In this document: positions 45,083-53,432 of the stretch, in pieces
Layout: each line of letters begins with the position of its first letter
Position numbering within the stretch: position 1 is the stretch's first letter
Assembly (NCBI GenBank): GCA_903847205.1
Contig: CAINDA010000027.1
Span: 18,490 to 82,489, forward strand
Origin: an uncultured Bacteroidota bacterium
GTDB lineage: Bacteria; Bacteroidota; Bacteroidia; 2-12-FULL-35-15
Reading direction: 5' to 3'
Length of the DNA: 64,000 bases
Translations under genes and position numbers: made by a program
Notes under the pieces: model-generated
What the model was told of the DNA's origin: nothing
Database searches by the model: none
What the model saw: only the letters and a program-made list of their open reading frames with translations

Positions 45083-45090
45083 TATATTTG
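45083..45090 (+). promoter_or_regulatory. -7 element of the gene at 45126
   Basis: TATATTTG matches TAnnTTTG and starts 3 bases after the T run of the hairpin. It lies 43 bases before the ATG. Confidence 0.55.
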
Positions 45091-45125
45091 TATGTATTCC
45101 ATATTGATAAAAGAATACGCTTATT

Positions 45126-45566
45126 ATGAAAACATTTGCCTTTTTGTTATTGATAACAATCTCCGAATTTGCTTTCTCACAGGAAGAAGGAACAAGAGGA
45201 ATAATTAAAGTTAAAAAAGCCATTGCCGACACTACTTGTACTGCAAATATTTTGGGATACAGCGGAAAAAACTTTACGAATAAAAAAGCTCTGTTAAAAG
45301 CAAAAAAAATCGAATTAAGTAAAAATTGCAATTGTGAAATAATATCTTTTAGGATTAATTATATATATGATAATTCATCTATCCACCAAGTATTCATTGG
45401 CGATGTGTTTAACGGGGTAGAAATATTTGATGATTTAAAAAAACACACAGATGATCCCAAATTGACCAATATGATTATTGAAAAAATTATTGCAAAGAAT
45501 AAAGTCACCGGTGCAGAAATAGAACTTCCAAAAATAATATTTGATATTGTTGATGATGCTGATTAA
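45126..45566 (+). CDS. Small exported protein
   Basis: The 146-residue product has a signal peptide (MKTFAFLLLITISEFAFSQ) and a mixed alpha/beta body with three cysteines (TTCTANILG, NCNCEIISF). It is unlike any family I know. The C-terminal third is lysine-rich with NMIIEKIIAKN. It is first of several genes running rightward to about 48.75 kb, with gaps of 39, 23, 4 and 63 bases, so an operon is possible. Function unknown. Confidence 0.65.
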   Translation: MKTFAFLLLITISEFAFSQEEGTRGIIKVKKAIADTTCTANILGYSGKNFTNKKALLKAKKIELSKNCNCEIISFRINYIYDNSSIHQVFIGDVFNGVEIFDDLKKHTDDPKLTNMIIEKIIAKNKVTGAEIELPKIIFDIVDDAD

Positions 45567-45605
45567 TATTAGAACTAATAACTAAAAACAAATAACCAAT
45601 AACTA

Positions 45606-46106
45606 ATGCCAAACACCTTTTCCAAAGAAGAAAGAATCCCGGTAAAACGCCTTGTCTCAAAAAGAGATATAGGTATTGAAGCCTTTGAATTAGAAAACGG
45701 ACATTTAATGCTCGAAGCAACCTTATTAGATCCCTATCATTTAATACGCTTAAACCTGCATATTGATCCCATAACTAAAGCTATTACTCATGCTAAAAGT
45801 GAGTTTGCAAGCCATCCTCATGCACTTTGTCCTTTTGTCGCAGCAAAAGCAAAATTATTAGTCGGACTTAAAATTGAGCGGGGTATTACAAAACAGGTTT
45901 CCCAGCGTATCGGCGGAAACGAAGGATGCATCCATCTCAGAGAATTAACCCTCGAAACAATTAATTTTGCTGCCACAACATTAATAGGGTTTGATGAAGG
46001 CTTCGGTTTAATGAGCCGCGATTTTAATATTCTTAAGGAAAGCGAAAAATTTGAAATATCGAAACATCTGCTTAAAAACAGCTGTTATATTTATAAAGAG
46101 GATTAA
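45606..46106 (+). CDS. DUF2889-like protein
   Basis: The 166-residue protein has no signal peptide and resembles the DUF2889 family: an N-terminal beta-rich part (FELENGHLMLEATLLDPYHL), then CPFVAAKAKLLVGLKIERG and VSQRIGGNEGCIHLRELT, where the cysteine and histidine pattern is conserved. DUF2889 is better known from Proteobacteria, so this copy may be acquired, but that is inference. The biochemical role is unknown. It lies in the presumed operon from 45126. Confidence 0.7.
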   Translation: MPNTFSKEERIPVKRLVSKRDIGIEAFELENGHLMLEATLLDPYHLIRLNLHIDPITKAITHAKSEFASHPHALCPFVAAKAKLLVGLKIERGITKQVSQRIGGNEGCIHLRELTLETINFAATTLIGFDEGFGLMSRDFNILKESEKFEISKHLLKNSCYIYKED

Positions 46107-46129
46107 CAGTAATATCATATACAAAACCT

Positions 46130-46438
46130 ATGCGGATACTTTTACTAATTACACTCATTGCCATAACCGGCACAACAGCTTCTGCTCAAAAACAAAAGCA
46201 TAAGAACAAAGCTGTTACAGAATACACAATTGATGATAAAAAAGTAAGTAAAAAAGAATTCAATAATTTTTTATCCGGATTAAAAGAACAGGAACATACC
46301 TGGTTCTGCGACGAAACATCAACAGGCGGAATGACAGGCTATGATGGCAAAGATAAAGATGGAGTGCTATATGAATACAGGGCAGAAACAGATTCGGGCT
46401 CCCAAAAAAACACAATCAAAAAAAGTTCATTAAAATAA
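46130..46438 (+). CDS. Small exported basic protein
   Basis: The 102-residue product has a signal peptide (MRILLLITLIAITGTTASAQ) and a lysine-rich body with YTIDDKKVSKKEFNNFLSGL. The middle reads TWFCDETSTGGMTGYDGKDK. One cysteine is present. No family is known to me. It ends 4 bases before the next start, suggesting translational coupling to the barrel protein that follows. Confidence 0.6.
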   Translation: MRILLLITLIAITGTTASAQKQKHKNKAVTEYTIDDKKVSKKEFNNFLSGLKEQEHTWFCDETSTGGMTGYDGKDKDGVLYEYRAETDSGSQKNTIKKSSLK

Positions 46439-46442
46439 ACCA

Positions 46443-47708
46443 ATGAAAAACCTAAAAAAAATAAACATTCTGCTCGTCTCAATAATAATTTCTGCCTGCG
46501 GTTTTGCTCAGAAAAATAAAGGAGATAATTTTTTAACTGTAGGAGGAGCTCTTACCTGGCTGGGCAGCCCGTCATTTAATGCTGCCTATGATTATGGATT
46601 AAGCAAAGAATTCAGCCTTGGTGCTGCTGCCAATTACACCGAAAATTTTGACGGCTTTTCTAAAGGCCCGAATACTTTAAGCAGAACAAATATAGGGCTG
46701 CGCTTCCTTACCCATCTTGGGAAAAATCCCAATCTTGATTTTTATGCAGGAGCAAGATTAAGTGCCAGTATCTGGGCTGGTTCAGGTACGGTTACTGATT
46801 TATTGGAAATAACCAGGAAAGGCGGAGAAGTAATCCCTACTGCACAAGCAGTAATTGGTTTAAGATTTATGGCTTTTAATTGGATTGGGGTAAGCCCCGA
46901 AATTGCGCTTGGGTACCCATATACTTATTCCATAGGATTAAGTTATAATCTGGCCAGCACAAAAAAAGAAAGGCAGGAATTAAAAGATATTAAGAAGGCC
47001 GAGGAACTGGCAGAAAATGCAAAAAGGGATGAAGAAAGAGCAAAAAGAGCTGCTGAGAAAGAGCAAGATGATGCTAAGAATGCAAAAATAGAGGCAGGGA
47101 TAATTCCCAATGATAAAAAAAGCGTAGTGAAATTAAATTTAAGTATCGGGTCGGGAATAGGCCCGGCTTATGAACGGTATTTAAAAAAAGGTTTTGCTGT
47201 TGAAATAGGTTCATTATTCCATTCTTATAATTCGCCTATACAATCGGCGGCTTCAAATAGTAATGCAGTTTTTAGCGAAAGCGATTCGCTTCATAAAGGA
47301 ATAAAAGTATATGGTTTGGTAAAATATTACTTTAATAACAAGCATAATCGTTTTCCGAAAGGGTTATATGCAGGGGCTTCTTACAGCTATATTAATTCAA
47401 CAGATTTAATTAATGTAGCTGATCTGGCTGCAGTTAAAAACCCTGTTTCATTTAATTACGAAAAAAATACAGAGCAGCATCTTGGAACCCTTATTATTGG
47501 GTATCAGCTTTCTTTCGCTAAACACTTTACCGCGGATTTATTCGCAGGCTTACAGTCTGGTATTGCAAGCCTGAAGTCGGTTAAATACCTTGACGCACAG
47601 GCCAGCGAACAAAAATTTATATCCTATTTCGGGCAGCACCAAACTCCTTTACAGCCAACTGTAACTCCTTTTATGCTGAAATTAAGTATCGGGTATATTT
47701 TTAAATAA
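46443..47708 (+). CDS. Outer-membrane protein with two barrel-like halves and a central coil
   Basis: The 421-residue protein has a signal peptide (MKNLKKINILLVSIIISACG). A first beta-rich half (about 25-175) ends with YTYSIGLSYNLAS. A charged helix follows (about 176-215), with ERQELKDIKKAEELAENAKR and then AKRAAEKEQDDAKN, a likely coiled coil. A second beta-rich half (about 225-421) ends with MLKLSIGYIFK. Each half has the alternating pattern of an 8-strand barrel and an aromatic end. A duplication or fusion of two small barrels is the simplest reading; one large barrel with a soluble insert is the alternative. Confidence 0.65.
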   Translation: MKNLKKINILLVSIIISACGFAQKNKGDNFLTVGGALTWLGSPSFNAAYDYGLSKEFSLGAAANYTENFDGFSKGPNTLSRTNIGLRFLTHLGKNPNLDFYAGARLSASIWAGSGTVTDLLEITRKGGEVIPTAQAVIGLRFMAFNWIGVSPEIALGYPYTYSIGLSYNLASTKKERQELKDIKKAEELAENAKRDEERAKRAAEKEQDDAKNAKIEAGIIPNDKKSVVKLNLSIGSGIGPAYERYLKKGFAVEIGSLFHSYNSPIQSAASNSNAVFSESDSLHKGIKVYGLVKYYFNNKHNRFPKGLYAGASYSYINSTDLINVADLAAVKNPVSFNYEKNTEQHLGTLIIGYQLSFAKHFTADLFAGLQSGIASLKSVKYLDAQASEQKFISYFGQHQTPLQPTVTPFMLKLSIGYIFK

Positions 47709-47771
47709 AGGCTGTGCAAAAACTTTAAAGGATAAAACCGAAATCCTTGTTTTATAAAAAAAACAATTCAA

Positions 47772-48167
47772 ATGAACAAAAATTTAATCTTTAAACTTTC
47801 GTTATTTGGTTTAGCAATGGCTGTTTCAACCGTATTTTTTATTCCTTCTAAAGTTGAACCTTTTTTTTGGATTACAATCATTCTTATATGCGCATATCAG
47901 ATAACAAAAAAATGCACCAGCCTTTATTTCCTCAATGGCTTATGCGTAGGTTTAGTTAATTGTGTTTGGATAACTTTAACGCATATTCTTTTGTTCAATA
48001 CTTATATTGCCAACCATCCCGAGGAAGCAGCAGTGATAAAAAATATGCCTTTGCATGATTCCCCTAAATTATTGATGCTGTTAACAGGTATTGTTTTTGG
48101 TATTGTTTCCGGACTTCTTTTAGGATTGCTTTCATTTTTTGCTTCAAAAATTGAAAAAACAAATTAG
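47772..48167 (+). CDS. Four-helix inner-membrane protein
   Basis: The 131-residue protein has four hydrophobic segments (about 7-24, 30-44, 53-75 and 97-125) joined by short loops and a basic C-terminus. DUF4199-like small membrane proteins of Bacteroidota have a similar layout, but I cannot confirm the match. Its stop is one base before the ATG of the next gene at 48169, so the two are probably translated together. Confidence 0.6.
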   Translation: MNKNLIFKLSLFGLAMAVSTVFFIPSKVEPFFWITIILICAYQITKKCTSLYFLNGLCVGLVNCVWITLTHILLFNTYIANHPEEAAVIKNMPLHDSPKLLMLLTGIVFGIVSGLLLGLLSFFASKIEKTN

Positions 48168-48168
48168 T

Positions 48169-48501
48169 ATGACAAAAGCAGAAGAATATTTTATTGAATT
48201 AACCAAAGAGATTCCTGATGTGAAACCCGGAAAAATGTTTGGTTCATTGTGTATGAAAACAGCAAATGGAAAATCCGGAGCTATGTTATGGAAAAACAGC
48301 CTTGTTGTAAAACTTCAGGGCGATGCTATGAAAGAGGCCATGAGTTTAGATGGCGCAAAACTTTTTGAACCAATGGAAGGACGAACAATGAAAGAGTGGG
48401 TTCAGATTCCATTTGATTATAAAGACAAATGGAAAACATTTGCTCTCTCTTCTTCAAAAGAGGTAAAAGCATTAAAGAAAAACATTTCAAAAAAGAAATA
48501 A
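48169..48501 (+). CDS. TfoX N-terminal-like protein
   Basis: The 110-residue cytoplasmic protein (start MTKAEEYFIELTKEIP) reads PGKMFGSLCMKTANGKSGAM, LWKNSLVVKLQG and MKEWVQIPFDYKDKW, a pattern resembling the TfoX N-terminal or MmcQ/YjbR fold. It lacks the C-terminal domain of full-length TfoX, which promotes competence in Proteobacteria. Small stand-alone forms are common in Bacteroidota and have no proven role. I chose the ATG at 48169; the frame upstream to 48139 overlaps the membrane protein. The next gene starts directly after its stop. Confidence 0.75.
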   Translation: MTKAEEYFIELTKEIPDVKPGKMFGSLCMKTANGKSGAMLWKNSLVVKLQGDAMKEAMSLDGAKLFEPMEGRTMKEWVQIPFDYKDKWKTFALSSSKEVKALKKNISKKK

Positions 48502-48753
48502 ATGAATCGTTCAAAGAAAGTCCTAAACAGGAAATTTTTAACCTGGCTCATATTTTATGTTTCATTTTCTTCATCCTTATTCAAGATCATCAACTTCGTA
48601 TATTTTACTCCCGGCGGTTATGATAAAGGGTTCGATTTATTTCTTCCGCAGAATTTAATTGCTCTTTTATTTGTTTTGATGGGTACCCCGGTGGTTTTAT
48701 GGCATTCCGTTAACGTCATTATCAACCTTATCCGCAGAAAAAAAAATGATTAG
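48502..48753 (+). CDS. Small two-helix membrane protein
   Basis: The 83-residue product has two hydrophobic segments (about 13-32 and 48-70) with basic ends (RSKKVLNRK and RRKKND). It begins immediately after the stop of the TfoX-like gene. No family is recognised. It is probably the last gene of this run. Confidence 0.5.
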   Translation: MNRSKKVLNRKFLTWLIFYVSFSSSLFKIINFVYFTPGGYDKGFDLFLPQNLIALLFVLMGTPVVLWHSVNVIINLIRRKKND

Positions 48754-48873
48754 CAAATAATTTTTCCTGAGAATAAAATCCCCTCCCCTTCTCTAATTTT
48801 TTTTATTTTATAACTCTTGCTGTCAAATCGTTTTAAGAGATATCATATTCAGATCTTATTATATCTTCCTGTT

Positions 48874-48889
48874 TGGCACGACTCTTGAC
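48874..48889 (+). promoter_or_regulatory. Sigma-54-like promoter
   Basis: TGGCACG-N4-TTGAC lies 94 bases before the ATG at 48983. It matches the -24/-12 pattern TGGCACG-N4-TTGCW except that the -12 GC is GA. A real -12 element usually keeps GC, so the call is tentative. Confidence 0.4.
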
Positions 48890-48982
48890 TTTGCACAGCC
48901 GTCAAAAAAAATGGAGATCAGAAACCATTATAAAAACGGGGCGAAATTAAAAGCCGGGTATTAAATCTCTAAATCAAATAAA

Positions 48983-49582
48983 ATGAAAAAAGCACTTTTA
49001 GTTTCAATGGCATTGTTTATCACCATACCTTTTTATTCTATCGCTCAAGACATTCCGCAAAAAGTGCATGAAGCTGGTATAAATTTCAGCAGTTTAAATA
49101 ATTTCGGAATACGCTATAAATGCGGAACTGATAATACCTTATTAAGATTAACTCTTCTCTCAATCAATGGAAATAATACTGCTACTAAACTTGATTCGGT
49201 TACAAATAACCAAAGTTCTATGGGGTTTGGATTTAATATAGGTTTTGAAAAAAGAAAAATGATTAATGAAAAGTTCGATTTTTATTATGGTCTTGATTTA
49301 TTGAGCACATATACTTATAACAAAACTGTTAATAATCAATTTAAAACCAGTTCTGAAAATAGTTCATTTAGCCCCGGTTTAGGATTTGTTCTAGGATTGA
49401 GATATAAAATAAATAGTGCTTTCAATATTACTGCTGAAGTTATACCCTCAGTTAAATATTCATCTGGTAAAATAACCAATACAAATAATAGCGTTAATTC
49501 CACTCAAACAACATCTGGCTATTCTTTTGGTTTATTAAATTCTAATGCCAGCTTGACTTTGGCTTATAGATTCGGGAAATAA
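48983..49582 (+). CDS. Outer-membrane beta-barrel protein
   Basis: The 199-residue protein has a signal peptide (MKKALLVSMALFITIPFYSIAQ) and alternating beta-strands ending SNASLTLAYRFGK, as in 8-strand outer-membrane barrels. The middle FDFYYGLDLLSTYTYN and SFSPGLGFVLGLRYKI show strand signatures. Function unknown. A terminator hairpin follows the stop. The promoter may be of the sigma-54 type. Confidence 0.7.
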   Translation: MKKALLVSMALFITIPFYSIAQDIPQKVHEAGINFSSLNNFGIRYKCGTDNTLLRLTLLSINGNNTATKLDSVTNNQSSMGFGFNIGFEKRKMINEKFDFYYGLDLLSTYTYNKTVNNQFKTSSENSSFSPGLGFVLGLRYKINSAFNITAEVIPSVKYSSGKITNTNNSVNSTQTTSGYSFGLLNSNASLTLAYRFGK

Positions 49583-49591
49583 TTTTTTCTT

Positions 49592-49618
49592 GAGAGCAGC
49601 ACTTGCTGCGCTCTTTTT
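49592..49618 (+). terminator. Terminator after the barrel gene
   Basis: GAGAGCAGC and GCTGCGCTC form a 9-bp stem with one mismatch and a 4-base loop, followed by five T residues. It lies 10 bases after the stop at 49582. Confidence 0.75.
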
Positions 49619-49644
49619 AATTCCACATTACACGCCTTTTTTAA

Positions 49645-49941
49645 ATATCATACGCAACCGTTTCAGATGCTATAAATGAACTGCGGCAAAAGGGTTTCAC
49701 AGTTGACTTCAACTTGGAAGAAAATTGTATTGCCCGTGCTGCCGGAAAATTTAATGTGGATGAGTTTGATATAAAAGAAATATACCGCTATGAAGGAGAA
49801 TCCGACCCTGGTGATGAAGCAACTGTTTACGGCATTGAATCCAACAGCGGTGTAAAAGGAATATTAGTGAGCGGCGCAGGCACATCATCCGATTTCAACA
49901 CCAATATTTTATTGAACAAAAGGAAACTTCAGAATAAATGA
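49645..49941 (+). CDS. Small protein of the phosphoribosylpyrophosphate-synthetase-annotated family, start unclear
   Basis: An open frame from 49645 encodes TVSDAINELRQKGFTVDFNL and then EFDIKEIYRYEGESDPGDEA and NSGVKGILVSGAG. This is a common small Bacteroidota family often labelled phosphoribosylpyrophosphate synthetase without evidence; no PRPP-binding motif is visible. No ATG opens the frame. A TTG lies at 49714, but conserved residues stand before it. The start may be a rare codon such as ATA, or the start may have been lost. Functional status is uncertain. Confidence 0.5.
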   Translation: MSYATVSDAINELRQKGFTVDFNLEENCIARAAGKFNVDEFDIKEIYRYEGESDPGDEATVYGIESNSGVKGILVSGAGTSSDFNTNILLNKRKLQNK

Positions 49942-49991
49942 AATTCATGAAAAAGATGAGAAATGATTTCCTCCCTTAGTCGAATCAATCA

Positions 49992-52454
49992 TTAAAATTC
50001 TAAATCCGAATCATCAGGCTTTTGCGATTTACGTTTAAACATAGTCGCATCAGCTCTTCCGAAACGTATCATTAAAGTAAGTTTTACAAATCTCACTTCC
50101 CGTCTTGTCCATATTACCTGCTGGTATTGATCCGTCAAAACATTAGTTCCTCTTCCTCTGGTATCAAAAATATCGTTCAGACTTAAAGTAAATGTTATGA
50201 ATTTTTTTATGTCCTTGCTTATACCGCAGTCCGCACCGTAGGTTTCTTTAACAGTGCCCTGAGGAATAGTTTTAGGCGACTCATAATTACCCGAAAGCTG
50301 CAAATTAAAACTTTTAGGCAGATGATAAACCATATTCAGCTTGCCTGTGTAATTCAAGCCCTGGTTGCTGATGCTGGCATTATTGTAGGACGCATCGATG
50401 CTGGTATAAATCAAATTCATATTAAAAGTTGCCTCAAACCCTTTAAATAAAGTGTATTTTAAAGTATTGTCCATCCCCAGGGTATTACTCTGCTTTCCAT
50501 TAATAGTAGTGGTTACAAGCACCGAAGCATCCGACTGTAACGGGTAAGTATAAGAAGTCATAGGGTTTTGCGTGTTCCTGTAAAACACCGTCATAAACAA
50601 ACTGCCTTTGCTCAGTATCTGATTATAATTAATCTCAGCCATTGTAATAAATTCAGGTGAAAGAACAGGATTGCCGATGCTGTAATCTTTCGGATCGGCG
50701 GCCATAATAAAAGGCATCAGCTGCCTGAAATTCGGACGGTTTATCTTACGCGAAACATTAAACTGCATATCCTGTGTGCTGCTTAATTTTTTGCTGATGA
50801 AAATACTTGGAAACAATGCATTCATAATGTTACCCAGTTTGCTTGGATACTGATAAGAGAACGATGAATCATTTTTATCAGTTAAAATTCCTTTGTAGTA
50901 TGAATCTTCAAATCTTAAGCCCAGCATGTAATTCAGTCCTTTATACCGGGTGGAATAATTTACATAGGCGCCGTTAACCAAGTCATTTATTTTATAATGA
51001 CTTGTCAAAAAAGGATTTGAAAAATAAGCACCTGAATTGTAATCAAATTGATTTACCTCCAGCCCTTGGCTGCTGGGCTTGTAATTAGAACGTACACCAG
51101 TTTCAAATTTTGTACTGTCGTTTATCGGATTTATATAATCAGCCTGAAATGAATATCCCTGACTGTGTGCAAGTGCATCATTACCCTGCAGGGAAGGATT
51201 TGCAGGCTGCAATACGCCGTCTGCTCCGTAAACAGTGGTTGTATAAGTACTCGGACTGTGTGCTGCCAATGTATTAAAATTAATATCCGATGTAAACTCC
51301 CTTCCCTTTTTTGGAAATGTTTTTTTGTAACTTACCTTAGAAGTGTAGTTTTCGAAATGAGTATAATTCGGATTCTGCCTGTTACCGTAGGACAGCACTG
51401 AATCAGATTTATTTTTTGTTGTAAACAACTGATTGCTGCTGTTATTAAACTCGCCGGAAACAATGGTTTCAGAAAGAGAGAGCGTGTTTCTGTTATTAAT
51501 GAAATAATCAAACGAAGCAGTACCCATCTGAAACGTCCGCTGGAAAGAAGTGTTATCATTCGTATTGAAATAGCCTGAAGGCAGGCCATTCTGTAAGTTG
51601 GTGCGGTTGGTATAGCCTGTACCGGGATTAATACTTGTGTTATAATTATAAGTAATAGAAAATCCGATAGGTTTTTGCTTTACATTTATTGATGCCATCC
51701 CATTATAATGATTGTTTGTACCGATGCCTCCGGTCACTATGCCGTTATACCCCGGTTTATTATTGGCTTTCATAACTATATTGATGATGCCGCCGGTTGC
51801 ACTTGCTTCAAATTTTGCAGAAGGGTTTGTAATCACTTCCACTTTATCAATCTGGTCGGCCGGAATCTGGTCGAGAGTTAAAGTAGTCGGTCTTCCGTCA
51901 ACATATATAGTGGCTGCATTCTGCCTCAGCTGGGCATTTCCGCTTTCATCCAGGGTAACTGATGGAATACTTTTCATAACATCCGAAGCGGTACCGCCTT
52001 TAGAAACAATGTTTTTATCAACATTAAAAACCTTGCGGTCGATATTCATTTCAACAGCGCTTTTTTCTGTAACAACTTCAACTTCACCAAGTACTTTTGT
52101 ATCAGCTTCTAATTTAATATCTCCCAAATCCTGCTCTTCATTTTTAGGACTGATAGTAATTGCCTGCCTGAATACTTTGTATCCAAGGGCCTTTATCTGC
52201 AAATCATATTTCCCGTAAGGGAGATTTTCAAAACTGTATTCTCCATTATCCTTTGTAAGGCAGCCTGCAACTATACTGTCTTTTTTTAAAATTGCTGCGG
52301 ATGTATAAGGCAAAGCTTCCTTTGTTTTAGAATCAATGAGTTTGCCGTAAACATGCCCTATTGAAGGCATTTTATAACCGCCTCCGCCTGGCCGCTGCGC
52401 TTGAACTCCTAAGCTCATTAAAAAAAACAGTATAGAGTATATGTATATTTTCAT
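49992..52454 (-). CDS. TonB-receptor-like outer-membrane protein (OMP_b-brl_3 type)
   Basis: The 820-residue protein has a signal peptide (MKIYIYSILFFLMSLGVQAQ), a carboxypeptidase-regulatory-like domain (about 32-115, with GYKVFRQAITISPK), a plug-like region (about 125-235, with SAVEMNIDRKVFNV, SDVMKSIPSVTLDESG and ATGGIINIVM), and a C-terminal beta-barrel. The VEMNIDRK segment and the plug fit the outer-membrane beta-barrel family 3 receptors rather than SusC. Ligand unknown; proteins of this type may transport iron chelates or peptides. No SusD gene is adjacent. Confidence 0.87.
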   Translation of the reverse strand: MKIYIYSILFFLMSLGVQAQRPGGGGYKMPSIGHVYGKLIDSKTKEALPYTSAAILKKDSIVAGCLTKDNGEYSFENLPYGKYDLQIKALGYKVFRQAITISPKNEEQDLGDIKLEADTKVLGEVEVVTEKSAVEMNIDRKVFNVDKNIVSKGGTASDVMKSIPSVTLDESGNAQLRQNAATIYVDGRPTTLTLDQIPADQIDKVEVITNPSAKFEASATGGIINIVMKANNKPGYNGIVTGGIGTNNHYNGMASINVKQKPIGFSITYNYNTSINPGTGYTNRTNLQNGLPSGYFNTNDNTSFQRTFQMGTASFDYFINNRNTLSLSETIVSGEFNNSSNQLFTTKNKSDSVLSYGNRQNPNYTHFENYTSKVSYKKTFPKKGREFTSDINFNTLAAHSPSTYTTTVYGADGVLQPANPSLQGNDALAHSQGYSFQADYINPINDSTKFETGVRSNYKPSSQGLEVNQFDYNSGAYFSNPFLTSHYKINDLVNGAYVNYSTRYKGLNYMLGLRFEDSYYKGILTDKNDSSFSYQYPSKLGNIMNALFPSIFISKKLSSTQDMQFNVSRKINRPNFRQLMPFIMAADPKDYSIGNPVLSPEFITMAEINYNQILSKGSLFMTVFYRNTQNPMTSYTYPLQSDASVLVTTTINGKQSNTLGMDNTLKYTLFKGFEATFNMNLIYTSIDASYNNASISNQGLNYTGKLNMVYHLPKSFNLQLSGNYESPKTIPQGTVKETYGADCGISKDIKKFITFTLSLNDIFDTRGRGTNVLTDQYQQVIWTRREVRFVKLTLMIRFGRADATMFKRKSQKPDDSDLEF

Positions 52455-52550
52455 TGTTACAATTTATAAGGGTCTCAAAAATAGCGAATAGAACTGAACT
52501 TAAAATAATGCAAGCAAAGAAAATAGACTTAGCCCAATGATATAGAGATG

Positions 52551-52566
52551 AAAGCTGGCAAGCCAG
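52551..52566. repeat. GCTGGCAAGCCAGC palindrome
   Basis: A near-perfect GC-rich palindrome lies between the receptor and VIT genes. It resembles short dispersed repeats seen in other genomes and may be a structural RNA hairpin or REP remnant. Confidence 0.35.
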
Positions 52567-52661
52567 CGGCTTAATCATAAAAAAATATCCTATTGGAAAA
52601 GGCAGCTCCTTCTATCTTTCAATTAGAAATACTAGTAACATGGGCATGCAGATTTTTTATT

Positions 52662-52669
52662 TATCTTTG
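52662..52669 (+). promoter_or_regulatory. -7 element of the VIT gene
   Basis: TATCTTTG matches TAnnTTTG and lies 78 bases before the ATG at 52740. Confidence 0.5.
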
Positions 52670-52739
52670 GCAGCCTGCCTGCAATGGTGCGGGTTCATTA
52701 TCTTCGCTGAAAACAATAGCAGCCAATTAGTTTTATTTT

Positions 52740-53429
52740 ATGGTACATACAGAAAATCACCTTCGTAATTCAGATTTTATAACTGACATTGTAATTGGAA
52801 TGTCGGATGGATTAACCGTTCCTTTCGCATTGGCGGCTGGTGTAAGCAGTGCTGTAAGCAGCAATGATATTGTTATTACTGCCGGTGTGGCTGAAATAAT
52901 TGCCGGTGCAATTGCAATGGGCCTCGGCGGATACCTTGCCGGAAAAACAGAGGTTGAGCATTATCATTCTGAATTAAAACGCGAGTGGGAAGAAGTTGAA
53001 ACGGTTCCTGAAAAAGAAAAGCAGGAAGTGAAAATTATTTTTCAGGACTATGGCTTCAGCGAAGAGTCACAGCACATGCTGGTTGAAGAGCTCGCTAAAG
53101 ACAAGCAGAAATGGGTTGATTTTATGATGAAATTCGAATTGGGATTAGAGAAGCCCAATGAAAACAGGGCTGCTAAAAGTGCATTAACAATTGGTTTGTC
53201 TTACGCTGTAGGCGGAATTATTCCTCTTATTCCTTATTTCTTAACATCATCTCCGATTGAAGGATTAAAAATTTCAGCAATAGTTACGCTATTCTGTCTT
53301 TTTACATTTGGATATTTTAAAAGCAAAGCTACCGGACAGCCTGTTTTAAAAGGAGCTTTAAAGGTCATGTTAATTGGAGCGGCTGCGGCAGCTGCAGCAT
53401 TTACAGTCGCCAAACTCTTTGGATCATAA
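52740..53429 (+). CDS. VIT1/CCC1-family iron/manganese transporter
   Basis: The 229-residue protein has five hydrophobic helices. The N-terminal SDFITDIVIGMSDGLTVPFA and IAGAIAMGLGGYLAGKTEVE are the VIT1/CCC1 signatures. A charged cytoplasmic segment (about 80-135, rich in glutamates such as EWEEVETVPEKEKQE) matches the metal-binding domain that gathers iron or manganese in plant and yeast VIT. It probably exports divalent metal from the cytoplasm. It ends 3 bases before the convergent ATP-grasp gene. Confidence 0.9.
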   Translation: MVHTENHLRNSDFITDIVIGMSDGLTVPFALAAGVSSAVSSNDIVITAGVAEIIAGAIAMGLGGYLAGKTEVEHYHSELKREWEEVETVPEKEKQEVKIIFQDYGFSEESQHMLVEELAKDKQKWVDFMMKFELGLEKPNENRAAKSALTIGLSYAVGGIIPLIPYFLTSSPIEGLKISAIVTLFCLFTFGYFKSKATGQPVLKGALKVMLIGAAAAAAAFTVAKLFGS

Positions 53430-53432
53430 ATC

